Below are positions 16,649-24,584 of a stretch of DNA of 42,681 nucleotides, piece after piece. The notes beneath the pieces were generated by a model. The model was not told the DNA's origin and made no database searches. It saw only the letters and a program-made list of their open reading frames with translations. The DNA is taken from positions 1 to 42,681 of the forward strand of contig JBPCVQ010000432.1 of NCBI GenBank assembly GCA_051010395.1, written 5' to 3'. The position numbers were made by a program, and so were the translations under genes. The DNA is from JANQPX01 sp051010395. GTDB taxonomy: Bacteria > Pseudomonadota > Alphaproteobacteria > Geminicoccales > Geminicoccaceae. Each line of letters starts with the position of its first letter. The stretch's first letter is position 1.

Positions 16649-17436
16649 CGGCACCGGCTTTGTCGCTAAGTCAGGTCAAAAAGAATTTTGGGATGACCGA
16701 GATCATTCAAGGCGTTGATCTCGACATTCAAACGGGCGAGCGTCACGCGATCATCGGCCCGAACGGAGCTGGCAAGTCGACCCTGTTTCACCTGATCGGC
16801 GGCAAATTGGATGTTACGGCGGGTCGCATCGGCCTGCATGGCGCTGATATCACCGGCAGGACACCTTACGAGATCAGCCGGATGGGGCTCAGTCGGTCTT
16901 TTCAGGTGACCAATATCTTTCCGAGGCTCTCGGTGTTCGAGAACGTGCGCTGTGCGCTGCTTTGGACCAGGGGGTATCGCTATTCCTTTTGGCACCTGGT
17001 TGATCGGCAGACCGGGTTGAACGACGAGGCGGACGCGGTGCTTCTCGACATCGGCCTTGCCGCGCGCCGGGATGTGCCCGCCGGCATCCTCACCTATGCT
17101 GAGCAGCGAGCGCTTGAGATCGCGATCACCGTAGCCGGTGGCGCCGGCGTAGTGATGCTCGACGAGCCGACTGCCGGCATGAGCCATGCGGAGACTGCCG
17201 ACATGGTCGACCTGATCCGTCGGGTCACAGAGGGGCGGACCCTCGTCATGGTCGAACACGACATGGGCGTGGTGTTCGATCTCGCCGATCGCATCTCCGT
17301 TCTGGTCTATGGCCGGATCATCGCTTCCGGCTCGCCGGAAGCGATCCGCGCCAATGCCGAGGTGCAGGAGGCCTATCTGGGTGGCGTGGCCACGTCAGGT
17401 GGTATGACCACGTCAAATGGTCCAGCAGTGTCATGA
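16645..17436 (+). CDS. livG: HAAT-family ABC ATPase LivG with a repeat-derived C-terminal tail
   Basis: One of the two cytoplasmic ATPases of the transporter, 263 residues. It has Walker A GPNGAGKST, the Q-loop region SRSFQVTNIFPRLSVFENV, a signature region TYAEQRALEIA (in place of the usual LSYGEQR), Walker B VVMLDEPTAGM and the switch His in VMVEHDMGVVF. The LivG core normally ends near EAYLGG. Here 16 residues follow that motif (VATSGGMTTSNGPAVS), encoded mainly by two tandem cores of the dispersed repeat. The gene overlaps livM by four bases at its start and livF by four at its end (ATGA), so the four genes are translationally coupled. Confidence 0.92.
   Translation: MTAPALSLSQVKKNFGMTEIIQGVDLDIQTGERHAIIGPNGAGKSTLFHLIGGKLDVTAGRIGLHGADITGRTPYEISRMGLSRSFQVTNIFPRLSVFENVRCALLWTRGYRYSFWHLVDRQTGLNDEADAVLLDIGLAARRDVPAGILTYAEQRALEIAITVAGGAGVVMLDEPTAGMSHAETADMVDLIRRVTEGRTLVMVEHDMGVVFDLADRISVLVYGRIIASGSPEAIRANAEVQEAYLGGVATSGGMTTSNGPAVS
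17380..17421 (+). repeat. Dispersed repeat, copy F: two tandem dyad cores inside the livG 3' end
   Basis: Two tandem 18-base units, GGTGGCGTGGCCACGTCA (17380-17397) and GGTGGTATGACCACGTCA (17398-17415), followed by AATGGT. They differ at three positions; the arm change T..A against C..G is compensatory. They are translated in frame as GGVATS and GGMTTS. Only the left end of the repeat is present. Confidence 0.75.
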
Positions 17437-18155
17437 CCGACAACCGTGCACAATCGGCCATGTTGGCCGTTACAAACCTCCATGCTTATTACGGCAAGAG
17501 CCATGTGCTCCAGGGCGTGACCTTTCACGTCGATGATGGCGAGATCGTGAGCCTTTTGGGACGAAACGGAGTCGGGCGCAGCACCACCTGCAAAGCGATC
17601 ATCGGCGAGGTGCCGCCGACGGGCTCCATATGTTTCAAAGGACGGGAGATCGCCGGTGAGAAGGCCCATCGGATCGCTCGGCTCGGAATAGGCTATGTGC
17701 CGGAGAACCGGGATATCTTTCCGACGCTGACCGTCCGCCAAAATCTGATCCTCGGCATGAAGGGCTCGAAGGATGAGAGGCGCTGGCGGATCGAGGACCT
17801 CTTCCAGCTATTCCCCAATCTTGAAGAGCGGGCGGATGTGCCGGGTGGTGCGCTCTCCGGTGGTGAGCAGCAGATGCTCACGATGGGAAGGACGCTGATG
17901 GGTGATCCCGATCTGATCATGGTCGACGAACCGACAGAGGGCCTCGCTCCGCAGATGGTCGAGCGCGTCGCCAGCCTGTTGGAGGAAATAGCGAGGCGCG
18001 GTGTTGCCATCCTTCTGGTCGAGCAAAAGCTCACTATCGCTCTGACCATCGCCGATCGCGCTTATGTCATGGGCCACGGCCGCATGGTCTTCGAGGGGAC
18101 GCCTGAAGACCTCCGAGCTGACCAAGCTGTTCGAAAGGAGTGGCTAGATGTCTAG
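17433..18155 (+). CDS. livF: HAAT-family ABC ATPase LivF with Arg in the Walker A motif
   Basis: The second ATPase of the transporter, 240 residues. Family features are complete (LSGGEQQMLTMGRTLM signature, Walker B LIMVDEPTEGLAP, switch segment ILLVEQKLTIAL) except for Walker A. It reads GRNGVGRSTT, with Arg49 (codon CGC at 17577-17579) in place of the lysine that binds the ATP phosphates. I recall the same Arg in some LivF homologues, so this may be a feature of a subgroup rather than a defect, but that needs an alignment. LivG keeps the normal lysine. The gene overlaps livG by four bases, and its stop codon runs into repeat copy C, where the operon ends. Confidence 0.92.
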   Translation: MTDNRAQSAMLAVTNLHAYYGKSHVLQGVTFHVDDGEIVSLLGRNGVGRSTTCKAIIGEVPPTGSICFKGREIAGEKAHRIARLGIGYVPENRDIFPTLTVRQNLILGMKGSKDERRWRIEDLFQLFPNLEERADVPGGALSGGEQQMLTMGRTLMGDPDLIMVDEPTEGLAPQMVERVASLLEEIARRGVAILLVEQKLTIALTIADRAYVMGHGRMVFEGTPEDLRADQAVRKEWLDV

Positions 18156-18235
18156 TGGCGTGGCCACGTCATTTGGTTCCCGCCGCCTTCGAAGAAAGAG
18201 CCTGGAATTCCATTGGTATGCGGGCTCTCGTCGGT
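18154..18235 (+). repeat. Dispersed stop-anchored repeat, copy C (full, 82 bp)
   Basis: The copy starts on the second base of the livF stop codon with the dyad GTGGC-GTG-GCCAC, contains CGCCTTCGAAGA in the middle (also in D) and GGTATGCGG at offset 61. By hand count about 55 of 82 positions equal copy D without gaps. It lies in the convergent gap between livF and the SRPBCC gene. Confidence 0.8.
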
Positions 18236-18339
18236 GCAGACTCGCGAAAACTCCTTGTTACCAAGGTCTCAGAGGTGAGCGCTTGGCACCAACTATAAAG
18301 AGTCGTCGACTTTGGCGGGCTTAGGGGGGATCGGGAGGC

Positions 18340-18891
18340 TCAGCCGCCGCCCGTCGTCGTTGCCTGACCCTCGGCGAGGGCCTTCAGCTTGGTCAATCCA
18401 TATTCGTAGTCAGGGCCGATCCAGCGTTCGAACATCAGGCCGAAATAGCGGCTGATCGGGTTGAGGCCGAGGTCGGTGTCGAAGCCCCAGACGAGATAGG
18501 TGCGGTCCTCGCCGCGCGGCTCGATCTGGAAAAAGGCATTGGCATTGCCCATGTCGCCGAAATCCAGCTTGGTGCGCACCAATTTGTCCGGCACGCTCTC
18601 GATGATCTCCTGGCTGCCCGAGCCGACATCCGGCTTCTCGCTCACCCACGTCATGCGGGCGCCCACACCTTCTCCCGGCCCTTCGATCTTATAGTCGCCG
18701 TCGGGATCGCGCTCGTACCAGGGCGACCATTGATTGAAGTTCTCGAAACTGTTGACCAGGGCGAAGACATCGCCGGGCGCGGCATCGATCATGGTCGCGC
18801 GTTTGACCTGTACGCTGCCCGGCAGGATATAGGCGATGGCGACGAGGACCAGGATCACCAGACCAGCATATTTCAGGATTGTCTTGAGCAT
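18340..18891 (-). CDS. Membrane-anchored SRPBCC-family protein
   Basis: A 183-residue protein with an N-terminal membrane helix (MLKTILKYAGLVILVLVAIAYILPG). A START/polyketide-cyclase-like SRPBCC domain follows: VQVKRATMIDAAPGDVFALVNSFENFNQWSPW, GPGEGVGARMTW, and QIEPRGEDRTYLVWGFDTDLG before a final long helix region (YEYGLTKLKALAEG). Members bind hydrophobic small molecules in a cavity; no ligand can be named. It is the last of three minus-strand genes spaced by about 45 bases each (20016 down to 18340), a likely operon. It converges on livF. Confidence 0.85.
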   Translation of the reverse strand: MLKTILKYAGLVILVLVAIAYILPGSVQVKRATMIDAAPGDVFALVNSFENFNQWSPWYERDPDGDYKIEGPGEGVGARMTWVSEKPDVGSGSQEIIESVPDKLVRTKLDFGDMGNANAFFQIEPRGEDRTYLVWGFDTDLGLNPISRYFGLMFERWIGPDYEYGLTKLKALAEGQATTTGGG

Positions 18892-18934
18892 GACTGGCCT
18901 TCCCCCGAGGACATTCTTGGTTGCAATGCTGGTG

Positions 18935-19777
18935 TTAATAGAGGGAAAACGGGCCCGCGTCGATTCGTGCGATGACGATGGCTGCTACAAAGGGCAATAG
19001 GCAGAAAATGAGGGTGCGTCCAGTCGTCTCGGCGCCCATCTTGCCACCGGTGAAGTCGGTCAGACGCTTGGCGCCGATGACGATGCTGAGGACGAAAATG
19101 GCGAGGGGGCAGGCTTCGCTGTAGAGCAGCATCGCCGTGATCAGCGCTGAGAGTAGGGCGGCGGTCGTGACACCAGCCGGGACGGCAAGCCGTTGGTGGC
19201 TGAACGCCATGATCGCCAGGAGGGCGCTACCGAGCGACAGGCAGAGTTCAGCAAAGGAGAATGTCCTTGCGAATAGGGCGATCGCAGCGAGACCGAAGGC
19301 TAGAGTCAGCGCAATCAGGATTTTTGACAAAGCAGCGCCGGTTGGCGCCTCGATATCGGCTGATGTATTCGCGATCAGTGAAGGAGCGAGGAGGGCAGCT
19401 GTGATTGGAAGGGCCAAAAGCGCGCTCTCGGGGCGACCTTGCTCGATCACGGGAATGCCGATCCAGATTGGTAGGCCAATCGCTCCTGCAACGAGCCCGA
19501 ACCTCGCCCATCGGGGCCGTTGTTCAACGACCATGCCGATAGCGAGGCCAATACAGGCCGTAAGCACGATCTTCGATTTTGCACTGAAAACGAAGTCAGC
19601 AGGCCAGCCGAAAGCGAAGACATAAGTCATTCCGAAGGCAAGAACGACGGCGAGTGCCTGCGCAAAGGCGACAAGACGATCCTGACTGATCCACCGGATG
19701 TATATCAGAACCAGGGCAGCAAAAGTGAAGGGGGCCAGCACGCTTTCCAGCAGGACCTGAACGGCCGGCGACCCCAT
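18935..19777 (-). CDS. Polytopic membrane protein, hypothetical
   Basis: A 280-residue protein with about nine or ten membrane helices and short loops (for example VLLESVLAPFTFAALVLIYI, LVAGAIGLPIWIGIPVI, KILIALTLAFGLAAIALFA, PLAIFVLSIVIGAKRL). I do not recognise the family. A conserved-looking loop RLTDFTGGKMGAETTGRT precedes the last helix. It lies 43 bases before the SRPBCC gene and 44 bases after the small YtxH-like gene, all on the minus strand, so the three are probably transcribed together. A transport or envelope role is possible but not shown. Confidence 0.8.
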   Translation of the reverse strand: MGSPAVQVLLESVLAPFTFAALVLIYIRWISQDRLVAFAQALAVVLAFGMTYVFAFGWPADFVFSAKSKIVLTACIGLAIGMVVEQRPRWARFGLVAGAIGLPIWIGIPVIEQGRPESALLALPITAALLAPSLIANTSADIEAPTGAALSKILIALTLAFGLAAIALFARTFSFAELCLSLGSALLAIMAFSHQRLAVPAGVTTAALLSALITAMLLYSEACPLAIFVLSIVIGAKRLTDFTGGKMGAETTGRTLIFCLLPFVAAIVIARIDAGPFSLY

Positions 19778-19821
19778 GATGACGCGTAAGGTTGGACGTC
19801 AGATAATAAGCTGGCTCCAGG

Positions 19822-20016
19822 CTAGAGCTTGTCTATTCTATCGACGCCATCGGCGATGCCGCCTGTTGCCTGGGTTGCGGCGTCGAGCACGGCGACGACG
19901 GAATCCTGGAGCGTGTAGAACAGCTCACGCACCCGGTTGCTGAAGTTCGATTCCGGCGCCAGGAGGAGCACACCGATCAGGGCGCCAAAGAAAATGCCCC
20001 ACCAAAACTTCTTCAT
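19822..20016 (-). CDS. Small YtxH-like membrane protein
   Basis: A 64-residue protein with one N-terminal membrane helix, MKKFWWGIFFGALIGVLLLAPE, and a polar helical tail (VRELFYTLQDSVVAVLDAAT, GGIADGVDRIDKL). The pattern G-x-L-I-G-x4-L-x-APE is like that of YtxH-type proteins, which are small membrane proteins of unclear, often stress-related function. AAGGAAG stands nine bases before the ATG, so the gene is well supported despite its size. It is the first gene of the minus-strand trio ending at 18340. Confidence 0.75.
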   Translation of the reverse strand: MKKFWWGIFFGALIGVLLLAPESNFSNRVRELFYTLQDSVVAVLDAATQATGGIADGVDRIDKL

Positions 20017-20080
20017 CGTCCATCTTCCTTTAACGTCATGACCGTCATTCTAAGCATACCGAAGGTGGCAGAGAATTCAT

Positions 20081-20109
20081 CCGGTGGACGTCTGCCTAAC
20101 GTCCTCCGG
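20081..20109. repeat. Inverted repeat in a divergent promoter region
   Basis: Arms CCGGTGGACGT (20081-20091) and ACGTCCTCCGG (20099-20109) pair at 10 of 11 positions with a 7-base spacer. It lies in the 251-base divergent gap between the YtxH-like gene and the protease gene and could be an operator or a leader hairpin of the minus-strand operon. Confidence 0.45.
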
Positions 20110-20267
20110 ACATCTATTTTAGCGTATTTCGCCCACAGGTCGACGCTTTTTTTTACCAAGATTGATTTGTTCATTATACGAAATTTGCTCGCCTGTCAGC
20201 ATGTTAGGCTTTCGTTATATGAAATTGCATAAACTTCGTTCTCGCTAGATCGAGAACCATAGGGAAA

Positions 20268-20801
20268 ATGCCCATGCTGGGTTGGGCGCTGCGCTCTCTT
20301 TGCCTGACCTTGGTGGTTGGTGCGGTGTTCAACGCCATGCAGTCCAGGGGCATGTTCGAGCATATGCTGGCTTTGTCGCGGCCGAGCAGCCCATCGCCTG
20401 TCGATGACGCGCGCTACTCGGGAGGAGGTGGTCTGCTCGAGGAGGTGGTCGCACTCGGTGCGGCCGGCCATTTCATCACGGACGTGCATATCAACGGCAC
20501 ACCGGTCACCTTCCTGATCGATACCGGTGCATCGCATACCATTCTCAATCAAGAGGACGCGGACCGACTGCGATTAAACAGAGGCAGTCTTCGCTATACC
20601 GTGCCGTTCGAGAGTGCGAACGGCACGACCTATGCCGCACCGGTCACCCTCAGGGATGTGCGTCTCGGCCAGTTCCAGCTCTACGATCTCGACGCGTACG
20701 TCAATCAGGGCAATCTCGGCATCTCGCTTCTGGGCATGAGTTTCCTTCGCCGTTTCGAAAGCTACGAGTTCAAGAGGGATCGTTTGGTGCTGCGCTGGTA
20801 G
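20268..20801 (+). CDS. Membrane-anchored retropepsin-like aspartic protease (TIGR02281 type)
   Basis: A 177-residue protein with an N-terminal signal anchor (LGWALRSLCLTLVVGAVFNAM). A clan AA aspartic protease domain follows, with the active-site motif FLIDTGASHTIL at about residues 83-94. The later part, LRDVRLGQFQLYDLDAYV and LGISLLGMSFLRRFESYEF, is the usual second half of bacterial TIGR02281 proteins. Only one catalytic Asp is present, so a dimer is expected, as in retroviral proteases. The domain should lie in the periplasm. ATG 20274 fits the AGGG at 20261-20264 better than ATG 20268; the difference is two residues. Substrates are unknown. Confidence 0.88.
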   Translation: MPMLGWALRSLCLTLVVGAVFNAMQSRGMFEHMLALSRPSSPSPVDDARYSGGGGLLEEVVALGAAGHFITDVHINGTPVTFLIDTGASHTILNQEDADRLRLNRGSLRYTVPFESANGTTYAAPVTLRDVRLGQFQLYDLDAYVNQGNLGISLLGMSFLRRFESYEFKRDRLVLRW

Positions 20802-20931
20802 CCGAGGGGATCTTGGCCGCGTCATGATATACATCCAGCGTCGGTCTTATTGCCCTCCCTCATCAAGGCTTGTAGCTTCTAATTAATGACGGACACTTAC
20901 TTAGAACCGATGGTCAGGGGATTGCATCGCT

Positions 20932-21552
20932 ATGGATATGAACGGCGAGTACCGAATCGCCGCACCGCGCGAAAAGGTGTGGGCGGGATTGAATGATCCC
21001 GAGACGTTGCGCGCATCGATACCTGGCTGCCAATCTCTGGAAAAGACGGGCGACAATTCTTTCAGCGCCAAGGTGGTGGCGAAGGTCGGGCCGGTTAAGG
21101 CGACCTTTGGCGGCGACGTGACGTTGTCCAACATCAATCCGCCGGAAGGCTACACCATCTCAGGCGAGGGTAAGGGCGGCGCCGCCGGCTTCGCCAAGGG
21201 TGGCGCCGACGTCAAGCTCGCCGACGACGGCGAAGGCGGCACGATCCTGACCTATACGGCGAAAGCGGATGTCGGCGGCAAGCTGGCGCAGCTGGGATCC
21301 AGGCTGATTGACGGCACGTCCAAGAAGATGGCCGACGAGTTTTTTTCGAACTTCAGGGAGCAGGTGGCGCCGACGGCGGAAGAGGCACCGGAGGCAGCGC
21401 AGGAGGTCGAACCCTCTGCAGCGCCCGTTGTGGCGAGCACCGATGGTGCTGATGCCCCCGACGAAGGGTTGGCGGGCCTGATCAGTAACAAATTCGTCCT
21501 GGTTGGCTTGGCGCTGATCGTCTTGATGATGCTGGTGGCGCTTTTCCGATAG
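20932..21552 (+). CDS. coxG: CoxG-type SRPBCC protein with a C-terminal membrane anchor
   Basis: A 206-residue protein. Residues 1-145 are a CoxG domain: MDMNGEYRIAAPREKVWAGL, DPETLRASIPGCQSLEK, FSAKVVAKVGPVKATFGGDV and ADVGGKLAQLGSRLIDGTSK. A low-complexity Pro/Ala/Glu linker and one C-terminal membrane helix (FVLVGLALIVLMMLVALF) follow. CoxG proteins accompany molybdenum hydroxylases of the CO dehydrogenase family and have been linked to membrane attachment of the enzyme. It stands 176 bases before coxS on the same strand, so it probably serves the coxSLM enzyme next door. ATG 20938 is an alternative start two codons later. Confidence 0.9.
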   Translation: MDMNGEYRIAAPREKVWAGLNDPETLRASIPGCQSLEKTGDNSFSAKVVAKVGPVKATFGGDVTLSNINPPEGYTISGEGKGGAAGFAKGGADVKLADDGEGGTILTYTAKADVGGKLAQLGSRLIDGTSKKMADEFFSNFREQVAPTAEEAPEAAQEVEPSAAPVVASTDGADAPDEGLAGLISNKFVLVGLALIVLMMLVALFR

Positions 21553-21728
21553 CCGATCGGCTGCTCGATCCGAAGTGCGTTGACGGTCGCCGACCGCTCT
21601 CCTAGCTTCGGAAAAGGATTCTTACACCGAGGCGATGGCGATGGGCCGAGATCCATGCGTCGCCTCAGGTGATTATGTTCAGTTCAAATCCCGAAACATC
21701 GGGGCAGGGTACGGGGAGTGGAGTGCGA

Positions 21729-22196
21729 ATGGCCAGTGTTTCCATGACAGTGAACGGCAAGGCGGTGACGAAGGACGTAGAGCCTCGTACGCTGCTGGTC
21801 GATTTTCTCAGGCAGCATCTCAGCCTGACGGGAACCCATGTCGGTTGCGATACCAGTCAGTGCGGCGCCTGCGTCGTTCATGTGAATGGCAAGTCGGTCA
21901 AGGCCTGCACGGCGCTTGCGATGCAGTGCGAGGGGGCCGAGGTCAAGACCATCGAGGGCCTGGCCAATGGCGGCGATCTGCACCCCATGCAGGCGGCGTT
22001 CCGCGAGCATCATGCGCTGCAATGCGGTTTTTGTACGCCGGGCATGATCATGAGCGCTGTCGATCTGCTCGAGAACAATGCGGACCCATCCGAAAAGGAA
22101 ATCCGCGAATGGCTGGAAGGCAATATCTGCCGTTGCACCGGCTATCATAATATCGTCAAGGCCATTAAGGCCTGTGCTGCCGACATGAGGGGCTAA
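21729..22196 (+). CDS. coxS: Molybdenum hydroxylase small subunit (2Fe-2S), CoxS type
   Basis: This 155-residue subunit holds two [2Fe-2S] clusters. The plant-type cluster ligands are in GCDTSQCGACVVHVNG with a distal Cys in KACTALAMQC. The second set is QCGFCTPGM followed by ICRCTGYHNIVKAI. It passes electrons from the molybdenum site in CoxL to FAD in CoxM. The frame is open back to 21669, but ATG 21729 gives the normal family N-terminus (MASVSMTVNGKAV) and has GGGGAGTGGAG about six bases before it. It ends four bases before coxL. The order S-L-M is that of form II clusters. Confidence 0.95.
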   Translation: MASVSMTVNGKAVTKDVEPRTLLVDFLRQHLSLTGTHVGCDTSQCGACVVHVNGKSVKACTALAMQCEGAEVKTIEGLANGGDLHPMQAAFREHHALQCGFCTPGMIMSAVDLLENNADPSEKEIREWLEGNICRCTGYHNIVKAIKACAADMRG

Positions 22197-22200
22197 GCGG

Positions 22201-24570
22201 ATGGTTGAAAACGGCATTGGCGCGCCGGTCCGACGCAAGGAGGACCAGCGGTTCATCACAGGTGCTGGCAGATATACCGACGATATCAATCGTCACGGGC
22301 AGGCCTACGCCTATTTCTTGCGCTCACCCTATCCCCACGCGACGATCAACGGGATCAACACGGCGGCGGCCGAGGCTGCCCCTGGTGTGCTCGCCGTTCT
22401 GACAGGCGACGATGTTGCCGAGGCTGGCTGGGGCGGCCTGATCTGCGGCTGGATGGTGCACTCCAAGGACGGCTCGGAGATGAAGGCCGGATCGCATCCG
22501 GTGCTCGCCCAGGGCAAGGTGCGCTATGTCGGCGATCACGTCGCTTGCGTCGTTGCCGAGACCTACGCTCAGGCGAAGGATGCGGCCGAAAAGGTCGACG
22601 TGGACTATGGGCCCTTGGTCGCTTGCGCCACGCTCGCAGACGCCGACCAGGATGGTCAGCCTCAGGTCCATGACGATGTTCCCAACAACACTGTCTACAA
22701 CTGGGAGCTCGGTGACGAGGCGGCGATCGATCAGGCGATCGCGTCGGCAGCGCATGTCACCAAGGTCGATCTTGTCAATAATCGCGTGGTGCCGAACGCC
22801 ATGGAGCCGCGCGCGGCCTGCGGTGAATATGATGCCGCGCAGGATAGCTTCACGCTCTACACCACCTCGCAGAACCCGCATGTCGCGCGTCTGGTGATGT
22901 CGGCCTTCATCCAGATCGCACCTGAGCACAAGCTTCGGGTGATCGCGCCTGATGTCGGCGGCGGTTTCGGCTCGAAGATCTACATCTATTCCGAAGAGTG
23001 CATCTGCCTGATGGCGGCGAAGAAGATCGGCCGACCGGTCAAGTGGACCGGCGATCGCTCGGAGGCGTTTCTTTCCGATGCCCATGGGCGCGATCATGTC
23101 ACCCATGCCGAGCTTGCGATGGATGCGGATGGTAACTTCACCGCGCTCAAGGTGCACACCAAAGCGAATATGGGCGGCTATCTCTCGCTGTTCGCGAGCT
23201 GTGTGCCGACCTATCTCTACGCCACCCTGCTGGCGGGCCAATATAAGACGCCGCAGATCTATGCCGCCGTCGACGCCGTCTTCACCAACACTGTCCCGGT
23301 CGATGCCTATCGTGGCGCGGGTCGCCCCGAGGCCACCTATGTTCTCGAGACGATCATCGACATGGCGGCCAAGGAACTGGGCAAGGATCCGGCCGAGCTT
23401 CGCCGGCAGAACTTCATCAAGCCCGAGCAGTTCCCGTATGACACGCCGGTCGCTCTGACCTACGACACCGGCAACTTCCATGCGGTGCTCGATAAGGCCC
23501 TGGAGGTCTCGGACTATGCCGGCTTCGCCGGCCGCCGCGCGGCCTCGGAGGCGAAGGGCAAGCTGCGCGGGATCGGTTTTTCCTGCTACATCGAAGCCTG
23601 CGGGATCGCGCCGTCTGCGGTGGTCGGCTCGCTCGGCGCCGGCGTCGGCCTTTGGGAAAGCGCCAAGATCCGCTTCTCCCACACCGGCATGTGCCAGGTG
23701 CTGACCGGCGCGCACAGCCACGGGCAGGGGCACGAGACCGTCTTTGCGCAGTTGATCGCCGAAAAGCTCGGCGTGCCGATCGAGAATGTCGAGGTGATCC
23801 ACGGCGACACCGACAAGACGCCGGTGGGCATGGGCACCTACGGCTCGCGCTCGCTTGCGGTCGGTGGCCAGGCGATCGCCAATGCCGCGGACAAGATCAT
23901 CGAGAAGGGCAAGAAGATCGCCGCCCATCTGCTCGAAGCCGCAGAGGCGGATATCGAGTTCAAGGATGGTAGCTTCACCGTCGCCGGCACCGATAAAGCC
24001 AAGGCGCTTGGCGAGGTGATTTTCGAGGCTTATGTGCCGCACAATATCCCGCAGGGGCTGGTGGAGCCCGGCATGGAGGAGGGCGCCTTTTACGACCCTG
24101 CCAACTTCACCTACCCGTCCGGCACCTATATCTGCGAGGTAGAGGTGGACCCGGAAACCGGTGTCGTCAGTATCGACCGGCTCGTAGCCGTCGACGACTT
24201 CGGGGTGATCGTCAATCCGATGATCGTCGAAGGCCAGGTCCATGGCGGGCTTGCCCAGGGTATCGGTCAGGCGCTCACCGAGAACTGCGTCTATGACAGT
24301 GCGGGGCAGCTCCTCTCGGCGTCCTACATGGACTACTGCATGCCGAAGGCCGATGATCTCCCGAACTTCGAGATTGCGACCACCAAGACGGCCTGCACCC
24401 ACAACGCGCTCGGCGTGAAGGGCTGCGGTGAAGCGGGCGCGATCGGCTCGCCGCCGGCCGTCATGAACGCGGTCGCGGATGCCATCGGGACTCGCATATC
24501 GATGCCGGCGACGGCGGAAAAAGTGTGGCGTGCGCTGCAGGCCAACCAAACCAGTCAGGCGGCCGAATAG
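22201..24570 (+). CDS. coxL: Molybdenum hydroxylase large subunit, form II CoxL-like
   Basis: The 789-residue catalytic subunit of the xanthine oxidase family, which binds the molybdopterin cytosine dinucleotide cofactor. Seen are GAPVRRKEDQRFITGAGRY at the N-terminus, PDVGGGFGSK, the active-site loop AYRGAGR at residues 369-375, GQGHETVFAQ and the C-terminal GCGEAGAIGSPPAV with the catalytic Glu. True (form I) CO dehydrogenases carry AYRCSFR with a Cys that binds copper. The AYRGAGR loop therefore marks form II, whose physiological substrate is uncertain and may be another aldehyde, purine or aromatic compound. No coxD/E/F maturation genes are seen next to it. Confidence 0.95.
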   Translation: MVENGIGAPVRRKEDQRFITGAGRYTDDINRHGQAYAYFLRSPYPHATINGINTAAAEAAPGVLAVLTGDDVAEAGWGGLICGWMVHSKDGSEMKAGSHPVLAQGKVRYVGDHVACVVAETYAQAKDAAEKVDVDYGPLVACATLADADQDGQPQVHDDVPNNTVYNWELGDEAAIDQAIASAAHVTKVDLVNNRVVPNAMEPRAACGEYDAAQDSFTLYTTSQNPHVARLVMSAFIQIAPEHKLRVIAPDVGGGFGSKIYIYSEECICLMAAKKIGRPVKWTGDRSEAFLSDAHGRDHVTHAELAMDADGNFTALKVHTKANMGGYLSLFASCVPTYLYATLLAGQYKTPQIYAAVDAVFTNTVPVDAYRGAGRPEATYVLETIIDMAAKELGKDPAELRRQNFIKPEQFPYDTPVALTYDTGNFHAVLDKALEVSDYAGFAGRRAASEAKGKLRGIGFSCYIEACGIAPSAVVGSLGAGVGLWESAKIRFSHTGMCQVLTGAHSHGQGHETVFAQLIAEKLGVPIENVEVIHGDTDKTPVGMGTYGSRSLAVGGQAIANAADKIIEKGKKIAAHLLEAAEADIEFKDGSFTVAGTDKAKALGEVIFEAYVPHNIPQGLVEPGMEEGAFYDPANFTYPSGTYICEVEVDPETGVVSIDRLVAVDDFGVIVNPMIVEGQVHGGLAQGIGQALTENCVYDSAGQLLSASYMDYCMPKADDLPNFEIATTKTACTHNALGVKGCGEAGAIGSPPAVMNAVADAIGTRISMPATAEKVWRALQANQTSQAAE

Positions 24571-24584
24571 GGGGGCCATGAACG

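Noticed and set aside
22201..24570. A true (form I) CO dehydrogenase
   Set aside because: The active-site loop is AYRGAGR, not AYRCSFR, and the gene order is S-L-M instead of M-S-L.
22324..24579. A 751-codon frame on the minus strand opposite coxL
   Set aside because: It is the mirror of a GC-rich gene with strong third-position bias; its product is Arg/His/Gly-rich without family motifs, while coxL on the plus strand is fully conserved.
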